From Sphingorhabdus lacus (GTDB lineage Bacteria; Pseudomonadota; Alphaproteobacteria; Sphingomonadales; Sphingomonadaceae): a stretch of 64,000 nt of DNA. The position numbers and the translations under genes were made by a program. The notes under the pieces were generated by a model. The model was not told where the DNA came from, did not search any database, and was given only the letters and a program-made list of their open reading frames with translations. The stretch spans positions 2,958,001-3,022,000 of the forward strand of contig NZ_CP035733.1 in NCBI RefSeq assembly GCF_009768975.1, read 5' to 3'. Of this stretch, positions 35,599-44,193 are shown in pieces (positions within the stretch are counted from its first letter, which is position 1; every line of letters starts with the position of its first letter).

Positions 35599-36510
35599 TT
35601 AAGCTGCCACAGGAAAGGCAGGCGATTGCGCCACCATTCCGGGCAGTTTTCTTCCCATTATTTCCGAAAGCCAGCGACTGGTTTCGATCAACCGATCCAG
35701 ATCCATGCCGGTATCAATGCCCGCACGTTCCAGCATGTAGACGACGTCTTCGCTCGGAACATTTCCGGCCGCACCCGGGGCGAAGGGGCATCCGCCCAAC
35801 CCCCCGACCGAAGCGTCGATGATGCTCGCGCCTGCAATTACCGCGGCCCAGACATTGGCAAGACCGGTGTTGCGGGTGTTGTGGAAATGGACGCGGACGG
35901 GCAGAGGCGCGATGGCGTCCCGCACGCGCGCGATCAGCTCAGCCACATGGGCGGGGTTGCCGACGCCGATCGTATCGGCAAGGGCAATCTCGACTGGCCC
36001 TGCTTCGGCAAGCGCAGCCGCCATTTCAACAACACGGTCCTGCGCGACTTCACCTTCAAAAGGGCAGCCGAACGAAGCTGCGATCGTGCATTGGGCGGTG
36101 CGGCCTTCGGCATTTGCAAGGGCGATAATGCTTTTGGCCGCCTGAACCGATTCGTCGCTGGTCTGGCCTTGGTTGGCCATCGCGAAACGATCCGTTGCCA
36201 CGGCCACGGCCCCAAGCTGGTCGATACGGCCTGTGGCCAGCGCACGTTCGGCGCCGCGCATATTCATGACTAGGCCGATAAAGGTCACGTCGTCCCGCAC
36301 GGGCAATCCCGCGCATACCGCCTCGGCGTCGGCCATTTGCGGGACGCGGGTCGGGTTAACGAAACTCGTCACTTCGATCCGCCGCGCACCGGCGTCTAGC
36401 GCACGGCTGATCAGCGCCAGCTTGTCCTGTGTGGACACAAGCAGCTTTTCATTCTGCAGGCCATCACGTGGCCCGACTTCGACAAATTCTATGCGACCGG
36501 GAATGCTCAT
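35599..36510 (-). CDS. Hydroxymethylglutaryl-CoA lyase
   Basis: This 303-aa TIM-barrel lyase of the HMGL-like family has the N-terminal VEVGPRDGLQNEK signature, the metal-binding HFHNTRNTG and the catalytic Cys loop GGLGGCPFAPGAAGN. These are the features that separate HMG-CoA lyase from isopropylmalate synthase. It cleaves HMG-CoA, or a close 3-hydroxy-3-methyl acyl-CoA, to acetyl-CoA and acetoacetate. It is the first enzyme gene after the regulator, 43 bases downstream of gntR, with an operator in that gap. Confidence 0.92.
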   Translation of the reverse strand: MSIPGRIEFVEVGPRDGLQNEKLLVSTQDKLALISRALDAGARRIEVTSFVNPTRVPQMADAEAVCAGLPVRDDVTFIGLVMNMRGAERALATGRIDQLGAVAVATDRFAMANQGQTSDESVQAAKSIIALANAEGRTAQCTIAASFGCPFEGEVAQDRVVEMAAALAEAGPVEIALADTIGVGNPAHVAELIARVRDAIAPLPVRVHFHNTRNTGLANVWAAVIAGASIIDASVGGLGGCPFAPGAAGNVPSEDVVYMLERAGIDTGMDLDRLIETSRWLSEIMGRKLPGMVAQSPAFPVAA

Positions 36511-36531
36511 CACAATTAAATGATGCCATAA

Positions 36532-36541
36532 TTGTATACAA
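36532..36541. promoter_or_regulatory. GntR-type operator upstream of the catabolic operon
   Basis: The perfect palindrome TTGTATACAA lies in the 43-base gap between gntR and the HMG-CoA lyase gene, 22 bases before the ATG. The identical 10-mer occurs at 37259 in the gntR/TonB-receptor control region. The form is typical of FadR-subfamily GntR operators. Confidence 0.75.
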
Positions 36542-36553
36542 AATCAAACAGGA

Positions 36554-37228
36554 TTATGCGGCTTCATCTGTCCGGCGGATTTCGGTGTCGCCCGAATGCG
36601 CGGCAGCATAGGCATGGAAGGCGCGGCGGATATGGCCTGTCATGACGGCGGCCGCCCATTCTCCGTCGCGATTGTCAAAGGCGATCAGCAGTTCGTCATG
36701 TTCATGATGCGACCGCTTCAGATTTTCCATGTCATATTGCCGCGCCGTGCGCAGAACGACCGGTTGCTCAATCACTTGCGCCAGCATCCCTACCAAGCGC
36801 TCGGACCCCGCCGCCTCCAGGACGATGGCGTGGAATTGCCGGTTATGGTCCAGGAATTTGGGGATGTCGGGCGTGGACGCCGTGATTGCTTGGCGAATCG
36901 CATCATTGTGGGATCGCAGGCGGGCAAGTTGATCCCAGGAAATTCGCTTTGCTGCGCGGCGTGCGGCATAAGCCTCCAGCATCGCGCGCAACTGGAATGC
37001 TTCTTCGAGGTCATCCAGCGACCAGTCAGCGACAAAGCTGCGCTGCGATTCGTTCCGGCGAATGAAAAGCTCGGCCTCCAACCGCCGCAAGGCGTCGCGC
37101 ACCGGGGTGCGCGAAACGCCGCAAAGCTCGGCCAAAGCCTCCTCACGGATCTGCTCGCCCGGCGACAATTCTCCCGACAGGATCATGTTGCGGATGTGAT
37201 TATAGGCGCGATCCGAGGCCCGGGACAT
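36554..37228 (-). CDS. GntR family transcriptional regulator (FCD/FadR subfamily)
   Basis: This 224-aa repressor-type regulator has an N-terminal winged helix (NHIRNMILSGELSPGEQIREEALAELCGVSRTPVRDALRRLEAE) and a C-terminal all-helical FCD ligand domain (LEEAFQLRAMLEAYAARRAA; HNRQFHAIVLEAA; HHEHDELLIAF) with the expected metal/ligand His residues. It is encoded at the head of the catabolic operon and divergently from the TonB receptor. Identical palindromes flank it, so it most likely controls both and itself in response to a pathway metabolite. Confidence 0.92.
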   Translation of the reverse strand: MSRASDRAYNHIRNMILSGELSPGEQIREEALAELCGVSRTPVRDALRRLEAELFIRRNESQRSFVADWSLDDLEEAFQLRAMLEAYAARRAAKRISWDQLARLRSHNDAIRQAITASTPDIPKFLDHNRQFHAIVLEAAGSERLVGMLAQVIEQPVVLRTARQYDMENLKRSHHEHDELLIAFDNRDGEWAAAVMTGHIRRAFHAYAAAHSGDTEIRRTDEAA

Positions 37229-37258
37229 AGGTGTAATGCTCCTCTTGACGAATGGTAT

Positions 37259-37268
37259 TTGTATACAA
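37259..37268. promoter_or_regulatory. GntR-type operator between gntR and the TonB receptor gene
   Basis: A second copy of TTGTATACAA lies in the 88-base divergent intergenic region, 31 bases from the gntR start and 49 from the receptor start. A TTGACG that could act as a -35 for the receptor lies at 37245. A protein bound at the palindrome would block that promoter. Confidence 0.75.
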
Positions 37269-37316
37269 TAAGCTGCCGCTAAAGCAATAAAAGCGAAAAC
37301 TAGGGAGTTTTGTTAC

Positions 37317-39830
37317 ATGCGTATCACCAAAAGTGCACTCCTCACGTCCATTGCGGCCGCCGCAATGTTGCCCAGCATGGCGTTCGCGCAAGATGCTGAA
37401 GACGGTGCCGAGGGAGAAGAAATCATCGTCACCGCCCGCCGGCAGAATGAACGGCTCGTTGATGTCCCGGCCTCTGTATCGGTTATCGACGCAGATTCAC
37501 TCGCCAAGACAGGTGCAGATAACGCACAGGGTTTTGCGCAACTGACGCCCGGTGTCACCATCGTTACCGGCACGGCAGAGGCCGGTGATACGCAGATCAA
37601 CATTCGCGGTATCAACGGCGCGCGCGACGCTGAAAGCTCTGTCGCACTCGTCGTCGACGGCATTTTAAAAACCAACACCGCGCAATTGAACCAGACGCAG
37701 GGAACGCTGCGCCAGATTGAAATTCTGAAAGGTCCACAAGGCGCTATTTACGGACGCAATGCCGCTGCCGGTGCCATTGTGATCTCGACGGTCAAACCGG
37801 GCGATACGCTCGAAGGTGCGGTGAAGTTCAGCTACGCCAATGAAAAGACGATTGAAGGCACGGCCTATATCTCTGCGCCTCTGGGCGATAATGCGGGCTT
37901 TGTATTGTCCGGCAACTACCGCACGACGGACGGTTTTTACCGGAACACCTTCCTCGACCGCAAGGTTGTGGATGATCAGGAAGTCTATTCCATCGATGGC
38001 CGTTTCATGGCCGATCTGGGCGAGGCGACCAATATCGATCTGAAGGCCCGCTATTCCAAATTGTCGGGTGCATCGATCAACTTCAACTCGGTATTCCATA
38101 TCGAAGCCTTTGGCGGCGCCTTCTTTGAAGATGTCGACGACCATGAGCTGGGCTATTACAGCAACATCCGCCCAACCAACGATCAGCGGACGATCGATTT
38201 TTCGGCCAAGCTGGAACATGATTTCGGATCGACCAAGCTGACGGCCTGGGCGCTCTATTCCGATGTTGACCAGAGCCTGACGGCGGATGGTACGTCGGCT
38301 GACTTTGCCCGCTATATCTCGCCCGCGCTGGGCGCACCTGCAAATGCCACCAATCTGGCTGTGCAGAACCAGTGCTTTGCGAGCACCGCTGCGCTGACTG
38401 GCTTCCCGGTCAACGCCCCGGGTTTCATCGGCCAGATTCCCGTGCCCTTCATCTTTGCGCCTGCAACAGGTTCGACCTTCGGCGCCTACAGCCCGACAAC
38501 CTGTGACGGCACACAGCTGCAAATCCGCAACCAGAAGGACATCAGCGGCGAAATCCGTCTGGCGTCCAACAATGACGGCCCGCTGAACTGGCAATTGGGT
38601 GTGTACGGATTGCACATCGATCGTGAAGTGGGCGTCAGCCTCGGTGCCGATCTTGGCCAAGGCGTCAGCACCACGCTGTACAACGCACCGGGCAGCAGCA
38701 ACCCGACATCGCAGCTCTTCTACGACAAGTTCAAGACCGACGTTTATGCCGCCTTCGGCTCGGTGGACTATGCTGCATCGGACAAGTTCAAGGCAGGCGT
38801 CGCGCTGCGCTATGACGTTGAGGATCGCAGCACGTCGAACCTCGTACCCAATGTGTTTGACCCCATCACGGGCGCGAAGATCAATCCCGGCCTTCCTGCC
38901 ACCGGCAGCATCGCCGACAAATCCGCGAGCTTCAAGCAGATCCAGCCCAAGGTAACCTTGAGCTTCACGCCGAACAGCTCGACCAACATCTATGCCAACT
39001 GGGGTATCGGTTTCAAATCGGGCGGTTTCAATAACACCGGTTCGTCCGCTCTTGTGAACGCCAATTTCAACGTGCCTGCCATTGGCGCCGGCGTGACGAT
39101 CAACGACCAGTTCCGCAAGGAACGCTCGAGCGCCTTCGAAGCGGGCATCAAGGGATCGCTGTTCGATAACCGCGTTACCTTCGATCTTGCGGCCTATTAT
39201 ACTCGCATCACCGACATGCAGTTTTTCGAGTTCTTCGTCGGATCTTTCGGTCTGCTGCGCGTGGTGTCGAATATCGACAAGGTCGACGTGAAGGGTGTTG
39301 AACTGAACAGCACGGTCAAAATCGTCGACGGCTGGAAATTGTTCGGGTCGGTCAACCTGACTGACAGCGAGATCAAGGCGAATGCGTCACGGCCCTACAC
39401 GGTCGGGAACAAATCGCCTTATACCGCGGACTATACCATCAACCTCGGCAGCCAGATCGATACGCCGCTGAACGACAGCCTCGATCTCGTGATGCGGGCC
39501 GATTACCGCATTACCGGACCGACATGGTTCCACACCGTGCAGGACCAGACCCGCGCGACGATCTTCAGTCAGTTGCTGCCGATCTCCGCCTTGGCCTTGC
39601 CCGGCTTTGTCGGGAATGCGAATTACAGCGTTGCAAAGCGTGATGCCTTTGGCGTGCTGAACCTGCGGTTCGGTCTGGAGGGTGAGAACTGGAACCTGAC
39701 CGCCTTTGCCGACAATATGCTGGATCGCAAATATATCAACGAAGCCATCCCGGCGATCGAGTTTGGCGGATCGTTCATCTCGCCCGGTGCGCGTCGCCTG
39801 ATCGGGGTTGAGGTCGGGTATAAATTCTAA
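37317..39830 (+). CDS. TonB-dependent receptor
   Basis: This 837-aa outer-membrane receptor has a signal peptide (ending SMAFAQD), a TonB-box-like EEIIVTARR, the plug domain (DVPASVSVIDADSLAKTGADN; QINIRGINGARDAESSVALVVDGIL; RQIEILKGPQGAIYGRNAAAGAI), and a C-terminal 22-strand barrel ending in the aromatic VEVGYKF. In sphingomonads such receptors often import aromatic or other organic substrates rather than siderophores. Divergence from gntR and the shared operator suggest that it imports the substrate of the neighbouring operon. AGGGAG precedes the ATG. Confidence 0.93.
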   Translation: MRITKSALLTSIAAAAMLPSMAFAQDAEDGAEGEEIIVTARRQNERLVDVPASVSVIDADSLAKTGADNAQGFAQLTPGVTIVTGTAEAGDTQINIRGINGARDAESSVALVVDGILKTNTAQLNQTQGTLRQIEILKGPQGAIYGRNAAAGAIVISTVKPGDTLEGAVKFSYANEKTIEGTAYISAPLGDNAGFVLSGNYRTTDGFYRNTFLDRKVVDDQEVYSIDGRFMADLGEATNIDLKARYSKLSGASINFNSVFHIEAFGGAFFEDVDDHELGYYSNIRPTNDQRTIDFSAKLEHDFGSTKLTAWALYSDVDQSLTADGTSADFARYISPALGAPANATNLAVQNQCFASTAALTGFPVNAPGFIGQIPVPFIFAPATGSTFGAYSPTTCDGTQLQIRNQKDISGEIRLASNNDGPLNWQLGVYGLHIDREVGVSLGADLGQGVSTTLYNAPGSSNPTSQLFYDKFKTDVYAAFGSVDYAASDKFKAGVALRYDVEDRSTSNLVPNVFDPITGAKINPGLPATGSIADKSASFKQIQPKVTLSFTPNSSTNIYANWGIGFKSGGFNNTGSSALVNANFNVPAIGAGVTINDQFRKERSSAFEAGIKGSLFDNRVTFDLAAYYTRITDMQFFEFFVGSFGLLRVVSNIDKVDVKGVELNSTVKIVDGWKLFGSVNLTDSEIKANASRPYTVGNKSPYTADYTINLGSQIDTPLNDSLDLVMRADYRITGPTWFHTVQDQTRATIFSQLLPISALALPGFVGNANYSVAKRDAFGVLNLRFGLEGENWNLTAFADNMLDRKYINEAIPAIEFGGSFISPGARRLIGVEVGYKF

Positions 39831-39856
39831 ATCCTGAACCCAAGGGGGGCAAGGAT

Positions 39857-39953
39857 GCCCGACACCCATTCCCGCGTTGCTAGCCAATGGTGCTTCTGAG
39901 GCTAGCAAGGGGTAGAGTGACCGTGTCGGGCAGTCCTTTCAGGACGGGCCGAC
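39857..39953. other. Two overlapping hairpins downstream of the TonB receptor gene
   Basis: GCCCGACAC (39857-39865) pairs perfectly with GTGTCGGGC (39923-39931), enclosing an inner perfect stem TTGCTAGCC / GGCTAGCAA (39877-39885 and 39900-39908). The segment GTCGG within the outer arm can instead pair with CCGAC (39949-39953), around the inner GTCCT / AGGAC. The two folds exclude each other. The site sits between convergent genes and has no U-run, so its role (3' stabiliser, terminator or RNA switch) is open. Confidence 0.5.
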
Positions 39954-39994
39954 TGCTGCGCGCATCTATTAGGTAATCTGGAGGGGGCTCCGCC

Positions 39995-40645
39995 TTAATT
40001 GGCGGACGAGGATTTCTTCGACCGCATGCCTTCGCGATTGACGATCAGTTCCGCGCGCGATGTCACACTCAATTTCCGGAAAATGCTGTTGAGGTGAATC
40101 TTGACCGTCCCTTCGGTCAGGCTGCACTGGTCAGCGATCTGCCGGTTGCGCAAGCCCATGCACACAAGGTCGACGATTTGATGCTCTCGCTTGGTCAGGA
40201 GATCATCGCTCCGGTTGATACGATTGGGCCGGTCCAGCGAATATTGCAGCGCCGGTTGCGTGATGTTCGTCTCGAACCAGTAACCGCCGGCCAAAATGGT
40301 CCGGATCCCTTGAACCATCAGATCAGGATCGCTGTCTTTCAGGGCAATGCCCTTGACGCCCATACGCATGGCTTCGATTGATTGTTCAGGATCGATTTGC
40401 GTGACCAGCAGGACCATCGGAATATTGGGATAGTGCAGCCGCAAATATTGCGACACCTGCACGCCGGCGCCTTCGCCCATACGGGGGTCGAGAACGACGA
40501 TATCGGGAGGTGTCTCTTCTATTTTTGCGGTCGCTTCATCGGCGCTGATGGCGGTTGCAACTTCGAAATGGCCGGCATCACCCAGATACTGGCAGAACCC
40601 ATGTAAGAAAAAACTATGGTCGACGATCAGTAAAATATTATGCAT
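39995..40645 (-). CDS. NarL/FixJ-type response regulator
   Basis: This 216-aa protein has a receiver domain with phospho-acceptor Asp53 (IVVLDPRMGEG), acidic residue Asp9 and Lys in GIALKDSD, followed by a LuxR-type helix-turn-helix (LLTKREHQIVDLVCMGLRNRQIADQCSLTEGTVKIHLNSIFRKL). The second acidic residue of the usual DD/ED pair appears as His10 (IVDHSFF), which may weaken magnesium binding. No kinase gene is adjacent, so it is an orphan regulator with unknown targets. Confidence 0.9.
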   Translation of the reverse strand: MHNILLIVDHSFFLHGFCQYLGDAGHFEVATAISADEATAKIEETPPDIVVLDPRMGEGAGVQVSQYLRLHYPNIPMVLLVTQIDPEQSIEAMRMGVKGIALKDSDPDLMVQGIRTILAGGYWFETNITQPALQYSLDRPNRINRSDDLLTKREHQIVDLVCMGLRNRQIADQCSLTEGTVKIHLNSIFRKLSVTSRAELIVNREGMRSKKSSSAN

Positions 40646-40854
40646 CGTCCACCCTTAAAACCAGACCGCCAACCAGTAATGCTACTCGGCAATCCATCCC
40701 CACTTGCTACTTCTTGCTTTAGCGGGTGGCATACTGTCAAGTTTGCGATGCACTTCCTGCGCAACGTTTCTCGGCACCTGATGTAAAAATACATCCAAGT
40801 TGAACTAAAATATGTCCACCGATGTCAATCCGTGGGTAATTTTGGTGATGCCGG

Positions 40855-41499
40855 TCAGGAATCTTTCAACCAGACGCCCAGTTCATCGACGGATAGCAAC
40901 CGATGGAACTCGACTCCAATCATGTTACCCGCCCGCCATTTGACCGTCGCACGGACCGCATTCTCACGGTTCAGCCGCACCAGAATGTTGGCGTGCAGTT
41001 TCATTTTCAGATCGCAACTGAACTTGGCCCCGCGTTGGGAAAGATCCAGCAACTGGGCATCGGCCGCCTTTTCGTCGGCGCGGATCGTGACTATCTTGTC
41101 CAGCTTGAAACGGGGCAAGCGCGCACGGCGGCCATCGGGTTTGATCGACGGCTTTGCCAAAATCTTTTCGACTTCAATGGGCTGCGCGAATTCCACACCG
41201 ACAGTTTTGCCATCCAGCCAGATGACATCACCCTTCAATTCCTGATCGTCGAGCAGGGCGATGGCCACCGTCTGCCCGATTTCCAGCGGGAAGTCGGCGT
41301 CAATCATCATGCCGCCCGGCGACACATCCCGCACTAGGCCAAGGCACTCCGCGTGCAAATTAACGTCCTTCAGCCGGGCGACGCGCATAACCTTTACATT
41401 ACGGCTATGCTGCCGCCGGTCACCGTCATTTGCGGCATCGGGCAAGGAATCCGATAGGGGCTGCCTATCGGAAAATAGGGTTGAGATTTGGTCCATCAT
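40855..41499 (-). CDS. Tandem PilZ domain protein
   Basis: The product (about 214 aa) contains two PilZ domains in series. Domain 1 has RQHSR with DVSPGG, domain 2 has RARLPR with DLSQRG, so both carry the RxxxR and D/NxSxxG motifs that bind c-di-GMP. No other domain or membrane segment is present. ATG codons at 41499 and 41496, following GGGGGG, are the probable starts. The frame is open to 41535. It is a candidate receptor for c-di-GMP made or destroyed elsewhere, for instance by the EAL protein at 28.7 kb. Confidence 0.88.
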   Translation of the reverse strand: MMDQISTLFSDRQPLSDSLPDAANDGDRRQHSRNVKVMRVARLKDVNLHAECLGLVRDVSPGGMMIDADFPLEIGQTVAIALLDDQELKGDVIWLDGKTVGVEFAQPIEVEKILAKPSIKPDGRRARLPRFKLDKIVTIRADEKAADAQLLDLSQRGAKFSCDLKMKLHANILVRLNRENAVRATVKWRAGNMIGVEFHRLLSVDELGVWLKDS

Positions 41500-41661
41500 C
41501 CCCCCCATTTGCGCGCAAAATCTAACTTTGTGCATGATGAATAAGGTTAATGGCCTGATGGTGATTTCATTGCAGCGTTCCTAGCGCGGCATGGCCTTGC
41601 CAAGCGCGTTCAAATCAACCAACGTCGGAAAAAATCAAAAGCCACTATTTAGGAGTTCAGA

Positions 41662-43662
41662 ATGCAATCCGTGACGACCCAGAAAATCGGCAATATCCTC
41701 GTGATTGTCGTCAACAATCCTCCCGTAAACGCACTGTCCTGGCATGTTCGCCAAGGGCTTTCGGACGGGGTGGATCAGGGCCTGAACGATTCCGAGATCG
41801 AAGCGATGGTTTTGCGCTGCGACGGTAGCACCTTTATCGCGGGTGCGGATATCACCGAATTTGGCAAGCCACCCCAAGGTCCCGATTTCAATCAAGTTCT
41901 CCGGACAATCGAATCCGCAATCAAGCCGATCGTCGGCGCGATCCATGGGACAGCTCTTGGCGGCGGCCTGGAAACAGCGCTGGTCTGCCACTACCGCATT
42001 GCCGTGCCGTCTGCGAAGCTGGGCGTGCCGGAGGTCAAGCTTGGCCTGCTGCCGGGTGCCGGTGGAACGCAGCGTTTGCCGCGCGTGGTGGGCGTTGAGG
42101 CAGCTGCTACCATGTGCTCGCTTGGCGAACCGGTGAGCGCGTCCAAGGCCTTGTCGATGGGCCTTGTCGACCGCATCGCGGGTGAAGACAGTCTTGCCGA
42201 CGATGCCATTGCCTATGCGCAAGAGCTTATCGCCGTCGGCCCGCGGGCTACCCGCGATTTGCCGGTGAAGGGCGACGTCGCCATTATCGAGCAACTCAAG
42301 ACAGCCAATGCACGCAAGTGGAAAGGGTTCGAAGCCCCTTATGCCAACCTCGCCTGTGTCGAGGCCGCGACGAAACTGCCTTTTGATGAAGGCATGACCT
42401 TTGAACGCACCGAATTCATGAAATTGATGGGTGGTTCCCAATCGGCGGCGCAGCGGCACATGTTCTTTGCCGAACGGCAAGCCGCCAAGATCGATGGCCT
42501 GCCGAAAGACCTTCCGCTGCGTGAAGTTAAGAAAGTCGGCGTCATCGGTGCCGGAACCATGGGCGGTGGCATTTCGATGAACTTCCTCGCCAAGGGCATT
42601 CCTGTCACCATCGTGGAGATGGTGCAGGAAAATCTGGACCGCGGCGTCGGGGTTATCCGGAAAAATTACGAAGCCAGCGCGGCAAAGGGGCGTTTTACCA
42701 CCGACCAGGTTGAAGGCATGATGGCGTTGCTGACGCCTTCGCTGACCCTTGAATCGCTCGCCGATTGCGATCTTGTGATCGAGGCTGTGTATGAAAATAT
42801 GGATGTGAAGAAAGAGGTGTTCGGCAAGCTCGACACAATCTGCAAGCAGGGGGCAATATTGGCGTCCAACACATCCTACCTGAATGTCGACGAGATCGCC
42901 GCATCGACCTCGCGTCCGCAGGATGTGCTTGGCATGCATTTCTTTTCGCCCGCCAATGTCATGAAGCTTCTTGAGGTTGTGCGCGGTGAAAAGACGGCAC
43001 CCGATGTGCTGGCAACGGCGATGGCCCTCGGCAAGAGGATCGGCAAAGTGGCGGTTGTTGCGGGCGTATGCCACGGTTTTATCGGTAACCGGATGCTGTC
43101 GACGCGCCAGCAGCCCGCGATGCAATTGCTGCTCGAAGGTGCGACACCGGCGCAAATCGACAAGGTGCATACCGATTTCGGCATGCCGATGGGGCCATTC
43201 CAGATGAGCGACTTGGCCGGGCTGGATATCGGCTGGCACCGCGATCCTGCGCGGGTCGAAACCATCCGCGATGCCCTATGCGCGGCCGGACGCTTCGGCC
43301 AGAAAAACGGCAAGGGTTTCTACGACTATGATGCAAAACGCGTCGGCACGCCGAGTGCGGAGGCGCTGGCTATTATCGAAGAGTTTCGCGCGACATCCAA
43401 TCTGCCGAAGCGTGAAATCAGCGAGCAGGAGATCATTGAACGGACGCTCTATCCGATGGTCAACGAGGGGTATAAAATCCTCGAAGAAGGTAAGGCCCAA
43501 CGGGCATCGGATATCGATGTCGTGTGGATTTATGGATATGGCTGGCCGATTTACCGCGGTGGACCGATGTTCTGGGGCGACCTTGAAGGTGCGGGTAAGA
43601 TCGTCGAGGCGCTCGAACGCCATGGCGTTGCGGTTGCGGATAGTCTGAAAGCGAAAGCCTGA
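41662..43662 (+). CDS. Fused enoyl-CoA hydratase / 3-hydroxyacyl-CoA dehydrogenase (FadJ/FadB-like)
   Basis: This 666-aa bifunctional beta-oxidation enzyme has an N-terminal crotonase domain ([18 protein letters not shown]; oxyanion [29 protein letters not shown]), then the NAD-binding HAD domain ([17 protein letters not shown]) with the catalytic His/Glu region ([20 protein letters not shown]) and the C-terminal HAD repeats. No thiolase partner is adjacent. TAGGAG precedes the ATG. A GC-rich hairpin follows. Confidence 0.93.
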   Translation: MQSVTTQKIGNILVIVVNNPPVNALSWHVRQGLSDGVDQGLNDSEIEAMVLRCDGSTFIAGADITEFGKPPQGPDFNQVLRTIESAIKPIVGAIHGTALGGGLETALVCHYRIAVPSAKLGVPEVKLGLLPGAGGTQRLPRVVGVEAAATMCSLGEPVSASKALSMGLVDRIAGEDSLADDAIAYAQELIAVGPRATRDLPVKGDVAIIEQLKTANARKWKGFEAPYANLACVEAATKLPFDEGMTFERTEFMKLMGGSQSAAQRHMFFAERQAAKIDGLPKDLPLREVKKVGVIGAGTMGGGISMNFLAKGIPVTIVEMVQENLDRGVGVIRKNYEASAAKGRFTTDQVEGMMALLTPSLTLESLADCDLVIEAVYENMDVKKEVFGKLDTICKQGAILASNTSYLNVDEIAASTSRPQDVLGMHFFSPANVMKLLEVVRGEKTAPDVLATAMALGKRIGKVAVVAGVCHGFIGNRMLSTRQQPAMQLLLEGATPAQIDKVHTDFGMPMGPFQMSDLAGLDIGWHRDPARVETIRDALCAAGRFGQKNGKGFYDYDAKRVGTPSAEALAIIEEFRATSNLPKREISEQEIIERTLYPMVNEGYKILEEGKAQRASDIDVVWIYGYGWPIYRGGPMFWGDLEGAGKIVEALERHGVAVADSLKAKA

Positions 43663-43677
43663 CCGGAAAGCGACATA

Positions 43678-43706
43678 TGGCCCATTTTCTCTCCGGAAAA
43701 TGGGCC
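43678..43706 (+). terminator. Hairpin after the FadJ-like gene
   Basis: A perfect 12-bp stem TGGCCCATTTTC / GAAAATGGGCCA (43678-43689 and 43695-43706, allowing one base for the loop edge) begins 15 bases after the stop. It lacks a U-run on the plus strand, so it may stabilise the 3' end rather than terminate by itself. Confidence 0.5.
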
Positions 43707-43713
43707 AAGTAGC

Positions 43714-43738
43714 GGAACCAACCCGTTTTTGCGCCGTT
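43714..43738 (+). promoter_or_regulatory. EcfG-type promoter of the single-domain response regulator
   Basis: GGAAC (43714-43718), 17 bases, GTT (43736-43738) fits the EcfG consensus GGAAC-N16/17-GTT. The predicted start lies about 12 bases before the regulator ATG at 43757. Confidence 0.75.
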
Positions 43739-43756
43739 AATGGCGTGAGAACTAAT

Positions 43757-44191
43757 ATGACAGACAATCGCATCCTTATTGTAGAAGACGAATTTATCGT
43801 CGCTTTGAACCTACGGCAGATCATGTCGAACATGGGTTTCGACGTCATTGGCATCGCCCCCGATGCCGCGACCGCTGAACAATTGGCGCAACGCAAACCG
43901 GATATCGCGCTAGTGGATCTGAACCTGCGTGATGGACCAACGGGACCCGAAATCGGCGCCAAGCTGAGCCAGGAATATGGAACGACCGTCTTGTTCCTGA
44001 CGGCCAATGCATCCCAATTGCGCGATGGCATCAAAGGTACCATCGGTGTGCTTTCAAAACCCGTAGACGAGCAAGCCATCGGCACCGTTCTCGATTTTCT
44101 GGTCAAACATCGGGTTGGTGAACCAGCGAGCCCTCCGCCCTCGTTGCGCCTGTTCCCCAGCGCGCTTAACCAAGAAGGCGCCAATTTTTGA
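43757..44191 (+). CDS. Single-domain response regulator
   Basis: This 144-aa protein is a receiver domain alone: acidic pair Glu10-Asp11 (ILIVEDEF), phospho-acceptor Asp54 (ALVDLNLRDG), Thr in VLFLTANAS and Lys in VLSKPVDE. No output domain follows, only a short tail. It probably acts as a phosphate shuttle or competitor within the HWE-kinase network. An EcfG promoter precedes it, and an HWE kinase gene converges on it 2 bases away. The FATGUY signature of SdrG-type regulators is not present. The upstream open frame (to 43700) overlaps the promoter, so the ATG at 43757 is chosen. Confidence 0.88.
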   Translation: MTDNRILIVEDEFIVALNLRQIMSNMGFDVIGIAPDAATAEQLAQRKPDIALVDLNLRDGPTGPEIGAKLSQEYGTTVLFLTANASQLRDGIKGTIGVLSKPVDEQAIGTVLDFLVKHRVGEPASPPPSLRLFPSALNQEGANF

Positions 44192-44193
44192 CT

